NCBI GenBank assembly: GCA_003563455.1
Contig: PWRV01000125.1
Location: 1-19,212, forward strand
Source of the DNA: Thioalkalivibrio sp.
Lineage (GTDB): Bacteria; Pseudomonadota; Gammaproteobacteria; Ectothiorhodospirales; Ectothiorhodospiraceae
DNA: 19,212 nucleotides
Direction of reading: 5' to 3'
Part shown: positions 1 through 7,195 of the stretch, one piece after another
Position numbering within the stretch: position 1 is the stretch's first letter
How the letters are laid out: each line of letters begins with the position of its first letter
Program-made: the position numbers and the translations under genes
The notes under the pieces: generated by a model
What the model saw: only the letters and a program-made list of their open reading frames with translations
What the model was told of the DNA's origin: nothing
Databases searched by the model: none

Positions 1-112
1 ATGCTCCACACATTTTGGTGCGCTGGGCTCACAATTACATAGAGATAAAGCCACGAGCCCTTGAAGCACCCCGGAGCATTCATCCTGACCGGGATAACCA
101 AAGGAGGAAGTC
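1..112. other. Leader region before the DUF4399 gene
   Basis: No gene is visible here; the upstream neighbour lies outside the window. The only clear signal is a strong Shine-Dalgarno sequence, AAGGAGG at 101-107, five bases before the ATG at 113. I see no convincing -35/-10 pair. Confidence 0.5.
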
Positions 113-544
113 ATGACCCATCGATTGACGCTGTCCATCGCAACCATCCTGCTGTTGACGCCCGCACTCGCAGTTTCGCTGGAGCGCGTCGCTCCGCCGG
201 ATGATGCCGCCGTCTACTTCATCACGCCTTTCGCCGGTGAAACCTTCGAAGGGCCGGTGACCGTGCGGATGGGGCTGCGCGGCATGGGCGTCGCGCCTGC
301 GGGTGTCGACGTCGAGGGAACGGGCCACCACCACTTGCTGGTAAACAAGCCGCTTGAAGCGGTCGACCTCGACGCTTCGCTGCCCTTCTCCGAGCAGACC
401 CGCCACTTCGGTGGCGGCCAGACCGAGAGCACCCTCGACCTTCCCGAGGGCACCCACACCCTGCAGCTGCTGTTCATGGACTATCGCCATGTCAGCTTCG
501 ACCCGCCCGTGGTCTCCGAACAGATCACGATCACCGTCCGCTGA
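113..544 (+). CDS. Secreted DUF4399-domain protein
   Basis: A 143-residue protein of unknown function. The N-terminus (residues about 1-22, MTHRLTLSIATILLLTPALA) is a typical Sec signal peptide, so export to the periplasm is expected. The rest matches the DUF4399 pattern: VYFITPFAGETF, a stretch ending in GHHHLLVN, and a C-terminal half with PEGTHTLQLLFMDYRHVSF. The His-rich GHHHLLV segment suggests metal or ligand binding, but no activity is established for this family. The ATG is fixed by an excellent AAGGAGG ribosome-binding site at 101-107. It appears to be a single-gene unit, since a pair of strong GC hairpins follows at 584-644. Family assignment rests on motif recognition. Confidence 0.85.
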   Translation: MTHRLTLSIATILLLTPALAVSLERVAPPDDAAVYFITPFAGETFEGPVTVRMGLRGMGVAPAGVDVEGTGHHHLLVNKPLEAVDLDASLPFSEQTRHFGGGQTESTLDLPEGTHTLQLLFMDYRHVSFDPPVVSEQITITVR

Positions 545-583
545 CAATCAAGGCGATATCCGCCACCCCTCACGACGAACCCC

Positions 584-644
584 CTCCCCCGCTTGCGGGG
601 GAGCCCTCCCTGCAATGAACCCCTCCCCCGCTTGCGGGGGAGGG
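584..644. repeat. Two tandem copies of a GC-rich hairpin repeat
   Basis: Copy 1 (584-603) and copy 2 (621-644) share the core CTCCCCCGCTTGCGGGGGAG. Copy 1 has a 9-bp stem and copy 2 an 11-bp stem, each with a TT loop. Copy 2 continues into GGGTTGGGG, as do the copies at 11658-11690 and 12748-12780. This is a dispersed intergenic repeat of the type common in GC-rich Proteobacteria. Lying between two genes, the hairpins could also stop transcription or protect mRNA ends, but no T-run follows. Confidence 0.85.
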
Positions 645-711
645 TTGGGGGGGGGGAAGGAAGTACGCCGCCACCAAGCGGCGCGCACTCACCGAAGGCC
701 GCTTCCTGCAC

Positions 712-717
712 TACACT
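712..717 (+). promoter_or_regulatory. Possible -10 element (TACACT) before ybhB-like gene
   Basis: TACACT at 712-717 lies 35 bases before the YbhB start at 752 and resembles a sigma-70 -10 box. No good -35 hexamer is seen at the right distance, so this is weak. Confidence 0.25.
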
Positions 718-751
718 CCCGTACACACCGACCACATCGGAGGAGACGGCC

Positions 752-1234
752 ATGGCATTTGCACTGTCCGACATGCAGATCACGAGCCCGGCCTTCATCC
801 CGGGCATGTCGATCCCGGTACGGCACACCGGTGACGGCGAGGACATCTCGCCGCCGCTCTCGTGGGCCGGGGGCCCGGACGGGACCCGCAGCTTCGCGGT
901 GTTCTGTCACGATCCCGACGCGCCCCTGGTTCCCCCGCGGGGAACCTACGGATTCGTGCACTGGGTGCTCTACAACATTCCGGGATCGGTAACCGAACTC
1001 CCGGAAGGTGTCCGGGATTTCACCGAGGGAAAAAACGACTTTGGCCGTGCCGGGTATGGAGGACCGATGCCACCCGCCGGACATGGTCCGCACAACTATT
1101 ATTTCTGGGTGATCGCACTCCGGCATGCCCCACAGCTGCCGCCGGGACTGTCCCTGTGGGATCTGCTGAAGCGCATCGAACCATCACTGCTCGGCATGAA
1201 CCGCCTGGTGGGATCCTTCCAGCGGGATTCATGA
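752..1234 (+). CDS. YbhB/YbcL-family (PEBP/Raf kinase inhibitor-like) protein
   Basis: A 160-residue phosphatidylethanolamine-binding-protein fold member. Visible family landmarks are the ligand-pocket motif CHDPDAP, GTYGFVHWVLYNIP, and the late G-x-GPHNYYFWVIAL segment. Bacterial members are small cytoplasmic or periplasmic proteins whose ligand is unknown; no signal peptide is visible here. The reading frame stays open upstream to 593, but that part is only the hairpin repeat read as protein (NEPLPRLRGRVGGG). The ATG at 752 is preceded by GGAGGAG at 739-745 with good spacing and gives the normal family length. It does not overlap its neighbours and is probably its own unit. Confidence 0.9.
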   Translation: MAFALSDMQITSPAFIPGMSIPVRHTGDGEDISPPLSWAGGPDGTRSFAVFCHDPDAPLVPPRGTYGFVHWVLYNIPGSVTELPEGVRDFTEGKNDFGRAGYGGPMPPAGHGPHNYYFWVIALRHAPQLPPGLSLWDLLKRIEPSLLGMNRLVGSFQRDS

Positions 1235-1413
1235 TGCAATGATCGGTGACCGCGCTCTCAGCCGCAGCCACCCTCTGGCGCGTGCGAGGCGGCTCGAAAC
1301 CATGGCGCACGGGTTGCGCACCCACGCGCTGGTCAAATGCGCGACATGCGTTCAGACTGGCGCCGGAGCCGCAAGGGGCGGCGTTGTTGTATTCAATCAG
1401 GGGGACTCTTTCG

Positions 1414-1809
1414 ATGAATTCGGAAATACTGGACGATGCCGGAAAACTCATCTTGAGACTGGGTTTCGGCGTATTGTTCCTGATGCACGGGATCGACAAG
1501 GTGTTGCACGGTATCGATGGCATCGAGGCGCTGGTGGTCAATGCGGGGCTCCCGGCCGAAGTCGCCTACGGCGTGTACATCGGTGAGGTGCTCGCACCGA
1601 TCCTGATCATTATCGGCTGGCATGCCCGCATCGGAGCGCTCCTGACCGCGATCACGATGGCCTTCGCCTTCCACCTCGCGCACTCCCACGAATTCTTCGA
1701 ACTGACTGCCCACGGCGGCTGGCAACTGGAGCTGCAGGGCATGTTCCTGCTTGCCAGCATCGCAATCGCCCTGAGCGGCCCCGGCCGGATCAGCCTCAAC
1801 GGCCGTTGA
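1414..1809 (+). CDS. DoxX-family integral membrane protein
   Basis: A 131-residue protein with four predicted hydrophobic segments, at residues about 10-30, 50-68, 72-90 and 103-121. It carries the DoxX signature LRLGFGVLFLMHGIDK near the N-terminus and a GHxxR-like IIGWHARIGAL in the middle. DoxX relatives include the small thiosulfate:quinone oxidoreductase subunit and many uncharacterised YphA/DoxX proteins. Nothing here points to the TQO form in particular, and no DoxA/DoxD partner is adjacent. The open frame extends upstream to 1246, but that extension lacks membrane character. ATG 1414, with AGGGGGA a few bases upstream, gives the standard N-terminus. The likely terminator at 1891-1909 ends its transcript. 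Confidence 0.85.
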   Translation: MNSEILDDAGKLILRLGFGVLFLMHGIDKVLHGIDGIEALVVNAGLPAEVAYGVYIGEVLAPILIIIGWHARIGALLTAITMAFAFHLAHSHEFFELTAHGGWQLELQGMFLLASIAIALSGPGRISLNGR

Positions 1810-1814
1810 CGAAT

Positions 1815-1834
1815 CCGGGCGATCTTTCGCCCGG
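1815..1834 (+). other. Hairpin just after doxX-like gene
   Basis: CCGGGCGA (1815-1822) and TCGCCCGG (1827-1834) form an 8-bp stem with a TCTT loop starting 6 bases after the DoxX stop codon. No T-run follows, so it may protect the 3' end rather than terminate. Confidence 0.45.
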
Positions 1835-1890
1835 TGGCCCCTGACGGGGAGGCGGTGCGGCGGCCATCCGCGCAGCCGGCGTCCGGTTCG

Positions 1891-1909
1891 AAACCGGGCG
1901 CCGGTTTTT
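1891..1909 (+). terminator. Probable intrinsic terminator after doxX-like gene
   Basis: AAACCGG (1891-1897), loop GCG, CCGGTTT (1901-1907) then TT form a stem running into a five-T tract (1905-1909). An overlapping alternative hairpin, CCGGTT (1883-1888)/AACCGG (1892-1897), uses the same left arm, so the two are mutually exclusive. Confidence 0.5.
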
Positions 1910-1928
1910 CGGATCGCCGCGAGGCCAG

Positions 1929-1934
1929 TACAAT
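1929..1934 (+). promoter_or_regulatory. Possible -10 box for the mtaD operon
   Basis: TACAAT matches five of six bases of the sigma-70 -10 consensus, 58 bases before the mtaD ATG and just after the doxX terminator, where an operon promoter is expected. The -35 region is poor. Confidence 0.35.
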
Positions 1935-1991
1935 CCGGGGTGGCCCAGCTTTGCCCGAAGGGCGGGGACACATCACCCAGAGATCTGAACG

Positions 1992-3308
1992 ATGCCCGAG
2001 ACCCTCATTCTGAGCGCGCGGTGGGTGCTGCCGATGGTGCCGCGCGGCACCGCCCTGGGCGACCACGCGGTAGTCGTGAATGGCGACCGGATCGTGGCGG
2101 TCCTTCCCCGCGAGGCGGCTCTTGCCCGGTACCCAGGCGCCGCGCAGCGGCACCTGCCGGCCCATGCGTTACTGCCCGGCTTCGTAAACGCTCACACCCA
2201 CGCGGCAATGACCCTGCTGCGCGGGGTTGGCAGCGATCTCCCCCTGATGGACTGGCTTCACAACCACGTCTGGCCCGCGGAGGCCCGACTGCTATCGCCC
2301 GAATTCGTGCACGCCGGGAGCCTCCTGGCGATTGCGGAAATGATCCGCGGCGGAACGACCTGTTTCAGCGACATGTACCTGTTTCCCGAAGACACCGCCC
2401 GCGTGGTCGACGAGACCGGGATGCGCGGCGTGCTTGGCCTGACGGTGATCGATTTTCCGACCCCCTGGGCCGCCACCACCCGTGAGTACTTCAGCAAGGG
2501 GGCCGATCTCGTCGCCGCTTGGCAGGGTCATGAACGGATCGGCTTCACCGTCGCCCCGCACGCCCCCTATACGGTCGGCGACGAGAGTCTGGTGGAAATC
2601 CGCCGCCGTGCGGATTCGTTGGGTATTCCGGTGCACATGCATGTGCACGAAACCGCGCACGAGGTGGCCTCCGCCGTCACCGAGCATGGCGAACGCCCAC
2701 TGGAGCGACTGGGGCGGCTGGGCCTGCTCGAACAGCCGCTTGCCGCGGTGCACATGACCCAGCTCGACGAGGCGGAGCTGGCCCGGCTCCCGGCAACCCC
2801 GGTGTCGGTGGTTCACTGCCCGGAGTCGAACCTGAAGCTGGCGTCGGGCTTCTGCCCGGTTCAGCAGCTGCTCTCGAGTGGCGTGAACGTGGCACTCGGC
2901 ACCGATGGCGTCGCATCAAACAACGATCTCGACATGCTCGGCGAGATGCGCACGGCGGCATTGCTGGCCAAGGGGGTGTCCGGAGACGCGGCTGCTGTGG
3001 GTGCGCCGCAGGCACTGGAAATGGCCACCCTGAACGGTGCGCGAGCACTCGGACTCGAGGAGCGGATCGGCTCGCTCGAGCCAGGCAAGCTGGCTGATCT
3101 CATTGCCATCGACCTTGGGGATCTCGAGTACCAGCCCGCGCACGACCCCCACACCCAGATCGTTTACGCGGCGACCCGGCACGCGGTGACCGACGTCTTC
3201 GTCGGCGGCCGTGCATTGCTCCGGGACCGGGAACTGCTTACGCTCGATCTCGACGAACTCAAGCGCCTGGTGGAAACCTGGCAGGAACGCGTCCACGGGG
3301 CGCACTGA
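1992..3308 (+). CDS. mtaD: 5-methylthioadenosine/S-adenosylhomocysteine deaminase (TRZ/ATZ family amidohydrolase)
   Basis: 438 residues, the normal length. Enzymes of this group hydrolytically deaminate MTA, SAH or adenosine to the inosine forms, and so handle by-products of SAM-dependent methylation. Metal ligands are visible: HTH at 68-70 in LLPGFVNAHTH, H217 in HMHVHET (with E220), H275 in VVHCPESN, and D305 in ALGTDGVASNNDLDM. That last motif is typical of the MtaD branch rather than of guanine deaminase or atrazine hydrolases. The start is the ATG at 1992, with only a weak ribosome-binding site. It is the first gene of a tight run and ends 16 bases before ubiG, a SAM-dependent methyltransferase that produces SAH, so the pairing makes metabolic sense. 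Substrate preference cannot be settled from sequence. Confidence 0.9.
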   Translation: MPETLILSARWVLPMVPRGTALGDHAVVVNGDRIVAVLPREAALARYPGAAQRHLPAHALLPGFVNAHTHAAMTLLRGVGSDLPLMDWLHNHVWPAEARLLSPEFVHAGSLLAIAEMIRGGTTCFSDMYLFPEDTARVVDETGMRGVLGLTVIDFPTPWAATTREYFSKGADLVAAWQGHERIGFTVAPHAPYTVGDESLVEIRRRADSLGIPVHMHVHETAHEVASAVTEHGERPLERLGRLGLLEQPLAAVHMTQLDEAELARLPATPVSVVHCPESNLKLASGFCPVQQLLSSGVNVALGTDGVASNNDLDMLGEMRTAALLAKGVSGDAAAVGAPQALEMATLNGARALGLEERIGSLEPGKLADLIAIDLGDLEYQPAHDPHTQIVYAATRHAVTDVFVGGRALLRDRELLTLDLDELKRLVETWQERVHGAH

Positions 3309-3324
3309 ACGGAGCCGAAACGCG

Positions 3325-4071
3325 ATGACCACAACGGATTCCGCGTCCCGTCCGGCCAACGTCGATGCCGCCGAGGTCGCGAAGTTCACCTCCCGCGCCG
3401 AGGACTGGTGGGATGCAACCGGACCCTTTGCGACCCTGCACGCAATCAACCCCCTGCGCCTGAACTGGATTGACGGACACGCCCGCCTGCGCGGCAAGCG
3501 GGTGCTCGACGTCGGTTGCGGTGCGGGCATCCTGGCCGAGGCGATGGCGCTGCGGGGCGCCGAGGTAACCGGCATCGACGCCGGCGCAGAACACCTCCAG
3601 GCCGCCCGGGGCCACGCCGAAGAGAGCGGCGTTGCGGTGACCTACCACCAGTCCACCGCGGAGGAATACGCCGAACAGCACGCCGACGCCTTCGATGTGG
3701 TCACCTGCATGGAGATGCTCGAGCATGTCCCGGACCCTGAGCTGACGGTCAAGGCTCTGTGCCGGCTGGTCGCACCGGGTGGTCATTTGTTCCTGTCCAC
3801 GATCAACCGCACCCCACGGGCGTTCGCGGAGGCGATCATCGGAGCCGAGTACGTGTTGCGCCTGCTGCCTGCTGGAACCCACGAATACGCCCGGTTTCTG
3901 CGGCCTTCGGAGCTGGGCGAGGCCCTGCGCGCGGGGGGCGTCGACGTGGGCGAACTGCGCGGCCTGACCTATTCGCCCCTGACCCGCCGTTACCGCCTGA
4001 CCCGTTCGGTGGCGGTGAACTACCTCCTCCACGCTCGGCGTCCGGAGGCCGGAGTGGAAACCGGAGCATGA
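3325..4071 (+). CDS. ubiG: Ubiquinone biosynthesis O-methyltransferase UbiG
   Basis: 248 residues. UbiG performs both O-methylations of the ubiquinone head group using SAM. Visible features are the N-terminal VDAAEVAKFTSRAEDWWD segment followed by PFATLHAINPLRLNWI, which is diagnostic of UbiG; SAM motif I LDVGCGAGIL at 61-70; the acidic post-motif ITGID; CMEMLEHVPDP; and FLSTINRTPRAF. The frame is open upstream to 3211, but that part overlaps mtaD; ATG 3325, with GGAG at 3311-3314, gives the standard N-terminus. It overlaps the next gene by the ATGA at 4068-4071, so the two are probably translationally coupled. The ubiG-HAD phosphatase order is also seen in Pseudomonas (ubiG-mupP-yciK). Confidence 0.95.
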   Translation: MTTTDSASRPANVDAAEVAKFTSRAEDWWDATGPFATLHAINPLRLNWIDGHARLRGKRVLDVGCGAGILAEAMALRGAEVTGIDAGAEHLQAARGHAEESGVAVTYHQSTAEEYAEQHADAFDVVTCMEMLEHVPDPELTVKALCRLVAPGGHLFLSTINRTPRAFAEAIIGAEYVLRLLPAGTHEYARFLRPSELGEALRAGGVDVGELRGLTYSPLTRRYRLTRSVAVNYLLHARRPEAGVETGA

Positions 4072-4757
4072 GACGCCCGCTGACCGGCGTGCTGTTCGAT
4101 CTCGATGGCACGCTGCTCGACACCGCACCGGACATGCACGGGGCACTCGAACGCCTGATGGGCGAACACGGGCTTCCGCCGCTGGCCTACGAAGCGGTGC
4201 GCGGGCACGTGTCGCACGGCTCGCGCGCACTGGTGCAGCTCGGGTTCCCCGACCTCGACGATCTTGCGCGGGAACCGCTGAAGCAGCGCTTCCTCGACCT
4301 CTACGCCGAGCACCTGTGCGACGCGACACGACTCTTCCCCGGGATGCAGGAGGCGCTGGCCGAGATGGAGGCGCGGGGGCTCTGTCTGGGTGTCGTCACC
4401 AACAAGCCCGCCTGGCTCACGATGCCCCTGCTGGACACGCTGGGCCTGACCTCCCGGTTCGCGACGATCGTCAGCGGCGACACCCTGCCCCAGCGCAAGC
4501 CGTCCCCGGAACCGATGCGTCACGCCGCGCGACAGGCCCGGGGCGAACCCGACGCATTCGTCTACATCGGTGACGCCGAGCGCGACATCGCCGCCGGGCG
4601 CGCGGCGGGCATGCGCACGCTGGTCGCCGGCTGGGGCTATATCGAAGCCGGCGAGAATACGCACTCGTGGGCGGCGGACGCACACCTGGCGGAGCCGGGA
4701 GACTTCTGGGCCTGGCTCGAGGGTCTGCCCGGCGGGGCGCGATGCCTGGCGAGCTGA
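4068..4757 (+). CDS. HAD-IA phosphatase, Gph/MupP-like
   Basis: 229 residues of the haloacid dehalogenase superfamily. HAD motif I is FDLDGTLLDTAP, with nucleophile D11 and D13. Motif II is VVTNKP (T111), motif III lysine is K144 in QRKPSPEP, and motif IV is YIGDAERD (D169, D173). A helical cap lies between motifs I and II. Candidate activities are phosphoglycolate phosphatase (removal of 2-phosphoglycolate) and N-acetylmuramate-6-phosphate phosphatase MupP (peptidoglycan recycling). The position directly after ubiG mirrors mupP in Pseudomonas, which favours MupP, but database annotation is usually Gph, so I give no symbol. It starts inside the ubiG stop (ATGA) and overlaps rmuC by 16 bases. 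Confidence 0.85.
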   Translation: MRRPLTGVLFDLDGTLLDTAPDMHGALERLMGEHGLPPLAYEAVRGHVSHGSRALVQLGFPDLDDLAREPLKQRFLDLYAEHLCDATRLFPGMQEALAEMEARGLCLGVVTNKPAWLTMPLLDTLGLTSRFATIVSGDTLPQRKPSPEPMRHAARQARGEPDAFVYIGDAERDIAAGRAAGMRTLVAGWGYIEAGENTHSWAADAHLAEPGDFWAWLEGLPGGARCLAS

Positions 4758-6085
4758 CCGGAGTTCCGGCGATCGTCTGGGCCTTTGCGGCCGCCCTGTT
4801 CGTCCTCGGTGTCGGCATCGGCCATGCTTGGGCCAGCAGCCGCCTGAACGCGCGCCTGCAGGTGCTGATGACCGACAACGCCCGCCTCGAGGCCGAGCGC
4901 GATTACGCCGAGCTGCGCCGCGAGGACCTGCAGGCGAGCTTCGAGGAAGCCCGCGAGCAACTGGGCAATGCCTTCTCGGCACTGGCCAACAACGCGCTGC
5001 GCGCGAACAACGCGCAGTTTCTCCGGCTCGCTCAATCGGTGCTGAACCAGCAACTGCTGCGCGGCCAGCACGAACTCAGCCGCAGCGAGAGCCGGTTCGA
5101 GGACCTCGTGAAACCCATTCGGGAGACACTGGCCCGGACCGAGGCCGAAATCCGGTCCATGGAGAACTCGCGCGAGACCGCCTTTGCCTCCCTGAACGAG
5201 CAACTGCGGCGACTGAGCGTCGACCACGGGGAACTGCAAAAGGAGACCCGCAACCTGGTGCAGGCACTGTCGCGACCCGGCGTGCGCGGGCGCTGGGGCG
5301 AGCTCACCCTGCGCCGGGCAGTGGAGCTCGCCGGCATGAGCGCGCACTGCGACTTTACCGAGCAGGCGGCACTAACCGGGGAGCAGGGCCGCCAGCGGCC
5401 GGACATGATCGTGCACATGCCCGGGGACCGTGCGCTGGTGGTGGACGCAAAGACCCCGCTTGATGCGTATCTGGCCGCCGTGGATGCCACCGAGCCCGGG
5501 GCGCGCACGACGGCGCTGAAACGCCACGCCCAGCAGCTCCGGGCACGCGTGGTCGAACTTTCGGGCAAGCGCTACTGGGCCGGCCTGGAACACACCCCCG
5601 AATTCAGCGTGCTGTTCCTGCCCGGGGATCAGTTTCTGGCCAGCGCGCTCGAGCACGATCCCTCGCTGCTGGAACAGGCGCTGGAACGACAGATCCTGCT
5701 CGCGACCCCGAGCACGCTGATCGCGCTGCTGCGCGCGGTGGAATATGGCTGGCAGCAGGCGCGACTGACCGCGCATGCGCTGGAGATCCGTGATCTGGGC
5801 GCTGAACTGACCACGCGTCTGGGCGGCCTCACGGAGCACCTGGGGCGCCTGGGACGGTCGCTGGAACAGGGCGCGGAGGCCTTCAACGCGACCGTAGGCA
5901 ACCTGGAACGGCAGGTGATGCCGAGTGCGCGCCGCTTCGCGGAGCTGGGTATCCGGGCACGCAAGCAGCCAACGGTCCCGGACACGGTCGATGCCACGTT
6001 GCGACGGCCCGCTGCCGGTGATCCCTCCGATAAACCGCCCGGGTCAGCCGGGTCGCCCGAATCACCCACCTCTGATGGCAGCTGA
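4742..6085 (+). CDS. rmuC: DNA recombination protein RmuC
   Basis: 447 residues. RmuC proteins limit recombination at inverted repeats and carry a nuclease-like fold; their exact reaction is not settled. The layout is typical: an N-terminal membrane anchor at about residues 8-30 (AIVWAFAAALFVLGVGIGHA), a long coiled coil to about 170, then the conserved RmuC domain. Visible in it are GVRGRWGELTLRRAVELAGM, RPDMIVHMPGDRALVVDAKTP, the EFSVLFLPGDQFL stretch and ATPSTLIALLRAVEYGW. The C-terminal 30 residues are Pro/Ser-rich and low complexity. ATG 4742 places the anchor at the N-terminus; the upstream extension to 4667 merely overlaps the phosphatase gene. It overlaps the next gene by 11 bases. 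Confidence 0.95.
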   Translation: MPGELTGVPAIVWAFAAALFVLGVGIGHAWASSRLNARLQVLMTDNARLEAERDYAELRREDLQASFEEAREQLGNAFSALANNALRANNAQFLRLAQSVLNQQLLRGQHELSRSESRFEDLVKPIRETLARTEAEIRSMENSRETAFASLNEQLRRLSVDHGELQKETRNLVQALSRPGVRGRWGELTLRRAVELAGMSAHCDFTEQAALTGEQGRQRPDMIVHMPGDRALVVDAKTPLDAYLAAVDATEPGARTTALKRHAQQLRARVVELSGKRYWAGLEHTPEFSVLFLPGDQFLASALEHDPSLLEQALERQILLATPSTLIALLRAVEYGWQQARLTAHALEIRDLGAELTTRLGGLTEHLGRLGRSLEQGAEAFNATVGNLERQVMPSARRFAELGIRARKQPTVPDTVDATLRRPAAGDPSDKPPGSAGSPESPTSDGS

Positions 6086-6950
6086 CCGCGAAGTCGCGGC
6101 GGCCTACGCCCACTGCCGGCGGCGGGCCGCAAGCCACTACGAGAACTTTCCGGTTGCGTCGCGCCTGCTGCCGCGGGGGCTCCGGGATCCGGTCGCGGCC
6201 ATCTACTGTTACGCCCGGGATGCCGACGACCTCGCGGACGAGGATCCCCGCCCGACCACGGACAGGCGTCTGGCCCTCGAACGGATGCAGGCGCGGGGGC
6301 GTGCCCTCGACGATCCTTCCGCAGAGGCCGAGCCCGAATGGCGTGCTCTGGCGGATACCCTGCGCCGCTTCGACCTGCCGGTCGGGCTGTTCACCGATCT
6401 CGCCGACGCCTTCATCCAGGACCTGGACAAGACGCGTTACCGGGACTTCGGCGAGGTGATGGCCTACTGCCGGCGCTCCGCCAATCCGGTGGGCCGCCTG
6501 CTGCTACACCTCACCAACCACGCCTCGCCGGAGAATCTGGCCTGCTCCGATGCGGTCTGTTCTGCGTTGCAGCTGATCAACTTTTACCAGGACCTTGATC
6601 AGGACTTCGCCGAGCACGGGCGCATCTACGTTCCCGAGGATGAGATGGCGGTCCATGGCGTCACCGAAGCCCATTTCCGCGATCGCGTCAGCGACTTCCG
6701 GATGCGCTCGCTGATGCACCACCAGTACGGCCGCGCAGACCGGCTGCTGCGCGCGGGCGCGCCCCTTGGGCGCGCGTTGCGCGGGCGCCTCGGCCTGGAG
6801 ATCCGGGCCATCATCCAGGGCGGCGCCCGGGTCCTTTGGCGCCTGCGCCAGCAGGAGAACGTCTTCTCGAGACCTCGGCTGCGCACCGGCGACTGGGTGC
6901 TGGTCCTCGGTCGCAGCGTGGCGCCCAAACGCCGCCGCCCGCCCCTGTAG
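6075..6950 (+). CDS. hpnC: Squalene synthase-like protein HpnC (hydroxysqualene synthase)
   Basis: 291 residues of the trans-isoprenyl diphosphate synthase fold. In the HpnCDE route, HpnD makes presqualene diphosphate, HpnC converts it to hydroxysqualene and HpnE reduces that to squalene. The first Asp-rich motif DADDLADE is at 49-56. The second is NFYQDLDQDFAEHGRIYVP, about 169-187. The HpnC-typical stretch DAFIQDLDKTRYRDFGEV...YCRRSANPVGRLLL lies at 111-144. ATG 6075 is chosen because the upstream frame is only rmuC in another frame; no clear ribosome-binding site is seen, so coupling to rmuC is likely. The stop codon TAG lies inside a REP-like sequence, so the last residues (APKRRRPPL) may have been shaped by the insertion. 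Confidence 0.93.
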   Translation: MAADREVAAAYAHCRRRAASHYENFPVASRLLPRGLRDPVAAIYCYARDADDLADEDPRPTTDRRLALERMQARGRALDDPSAEAEPEWRALADTLRRFDLPVGLFTDLADAFIQDLDKTRYRDFGEVMAYCRRSANPVGRLLLHLTNHASPENLACSDAVCSALQLINFYQDLDQDFAEHGRIYVPEDEMAVHGVTEAHFRDRVSDFRMRSLMHHQYGRADRLLRAGAPLGRALRGRLGLEIRAIIQGGARVLWRLRQQENVFSRPRLRTGDWVLVLGRSVAPKRRRPPL

Positions 6951-6983
6951 GAGCGAGCCTGCTCGCGAACGCGCCGCAGGCGC
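6946..6983. repeat. REP-like palindromic element after hpnC
   Basis: The sequence starting TGTAGGAGCGAGCCTGCTCG (6946 on) closely resembles the TGTAGGAGCGAGC(T)TGCTCGCGAA repeats of Pseudomonas and other gammaproteobacteria. GCGAGC (6953-6958) and GCTCGC (6961-6966) form one hairpin; GCGCC (6971-6975) and GGCGC (6979-6983) form a second. It supplies the hpnC stop codon. The family match is from memory, not a search. Confidence 0.7.
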
Positions 6984-7054
6984 GCCAGACACGCCCGGGG
7001 CCAATCCGACGCCCATTCGCGTGCAAGGCACCCTCCCACACGGCTGCCCCGGCC

Positions 7055-7085
7055 CCCTGCAGGAGGCGAGTCCTCTCGGCGATCC
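7055..7085. repeat. Possible second, degenerate REP-like copy
   Basis: CCCTGCAGGAGGCGAGTCCT followed by CTCGGCGATC resembles the element at 6946 (CTGTAGGAGCGAGCCTGCTC) in the same orientation, but its stem is imperfect. Together with the first copy it fills much of the 245-base hpnC-hpnD gap, in which I see no gene. Confidence 0.4.
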
Positions 7086-7195
7086 AAACGCCCGGGGCAT
7101 GTCGCCCAGGGAGCTGGCCTTCTACGGTCAAGATGACGCTCCGCGGGTTTTCACGTTATCGTTCGCCGCTCCGGATCCGAATCCCCCGAGAGTCC

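Noticed and set aside
2..22. NtrC-like half sites (TGCTCC ... GGTGCG)
   Set aside because: Spacing is about four bases too long for an NtrC site and both halves have mismatches.
593..751. N-terminal extension of the YbhB-like protein
   Set aside because: It translates the hairpin repeat; ATG 752 has a good ribosome-binding site and family length.
1810..1991. SAH riboswitch before mtaD
   Set aside because: Considered because of the gene's substrate, but the conserved SAH-riboswitch core could not be found.
3259..4329. - strand open frame of 356 codons opposite ubiG and the HAD gene
   Set aside because: Low-complexity Arg/Ala/Pro composition and fully opposite confident genes.
4570..5463. 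+ strand open frame of 297 codons inside rmuC
   Set aside because: Alternative frame of rmuC, Arg/Gly/Ala-rich, no motif.
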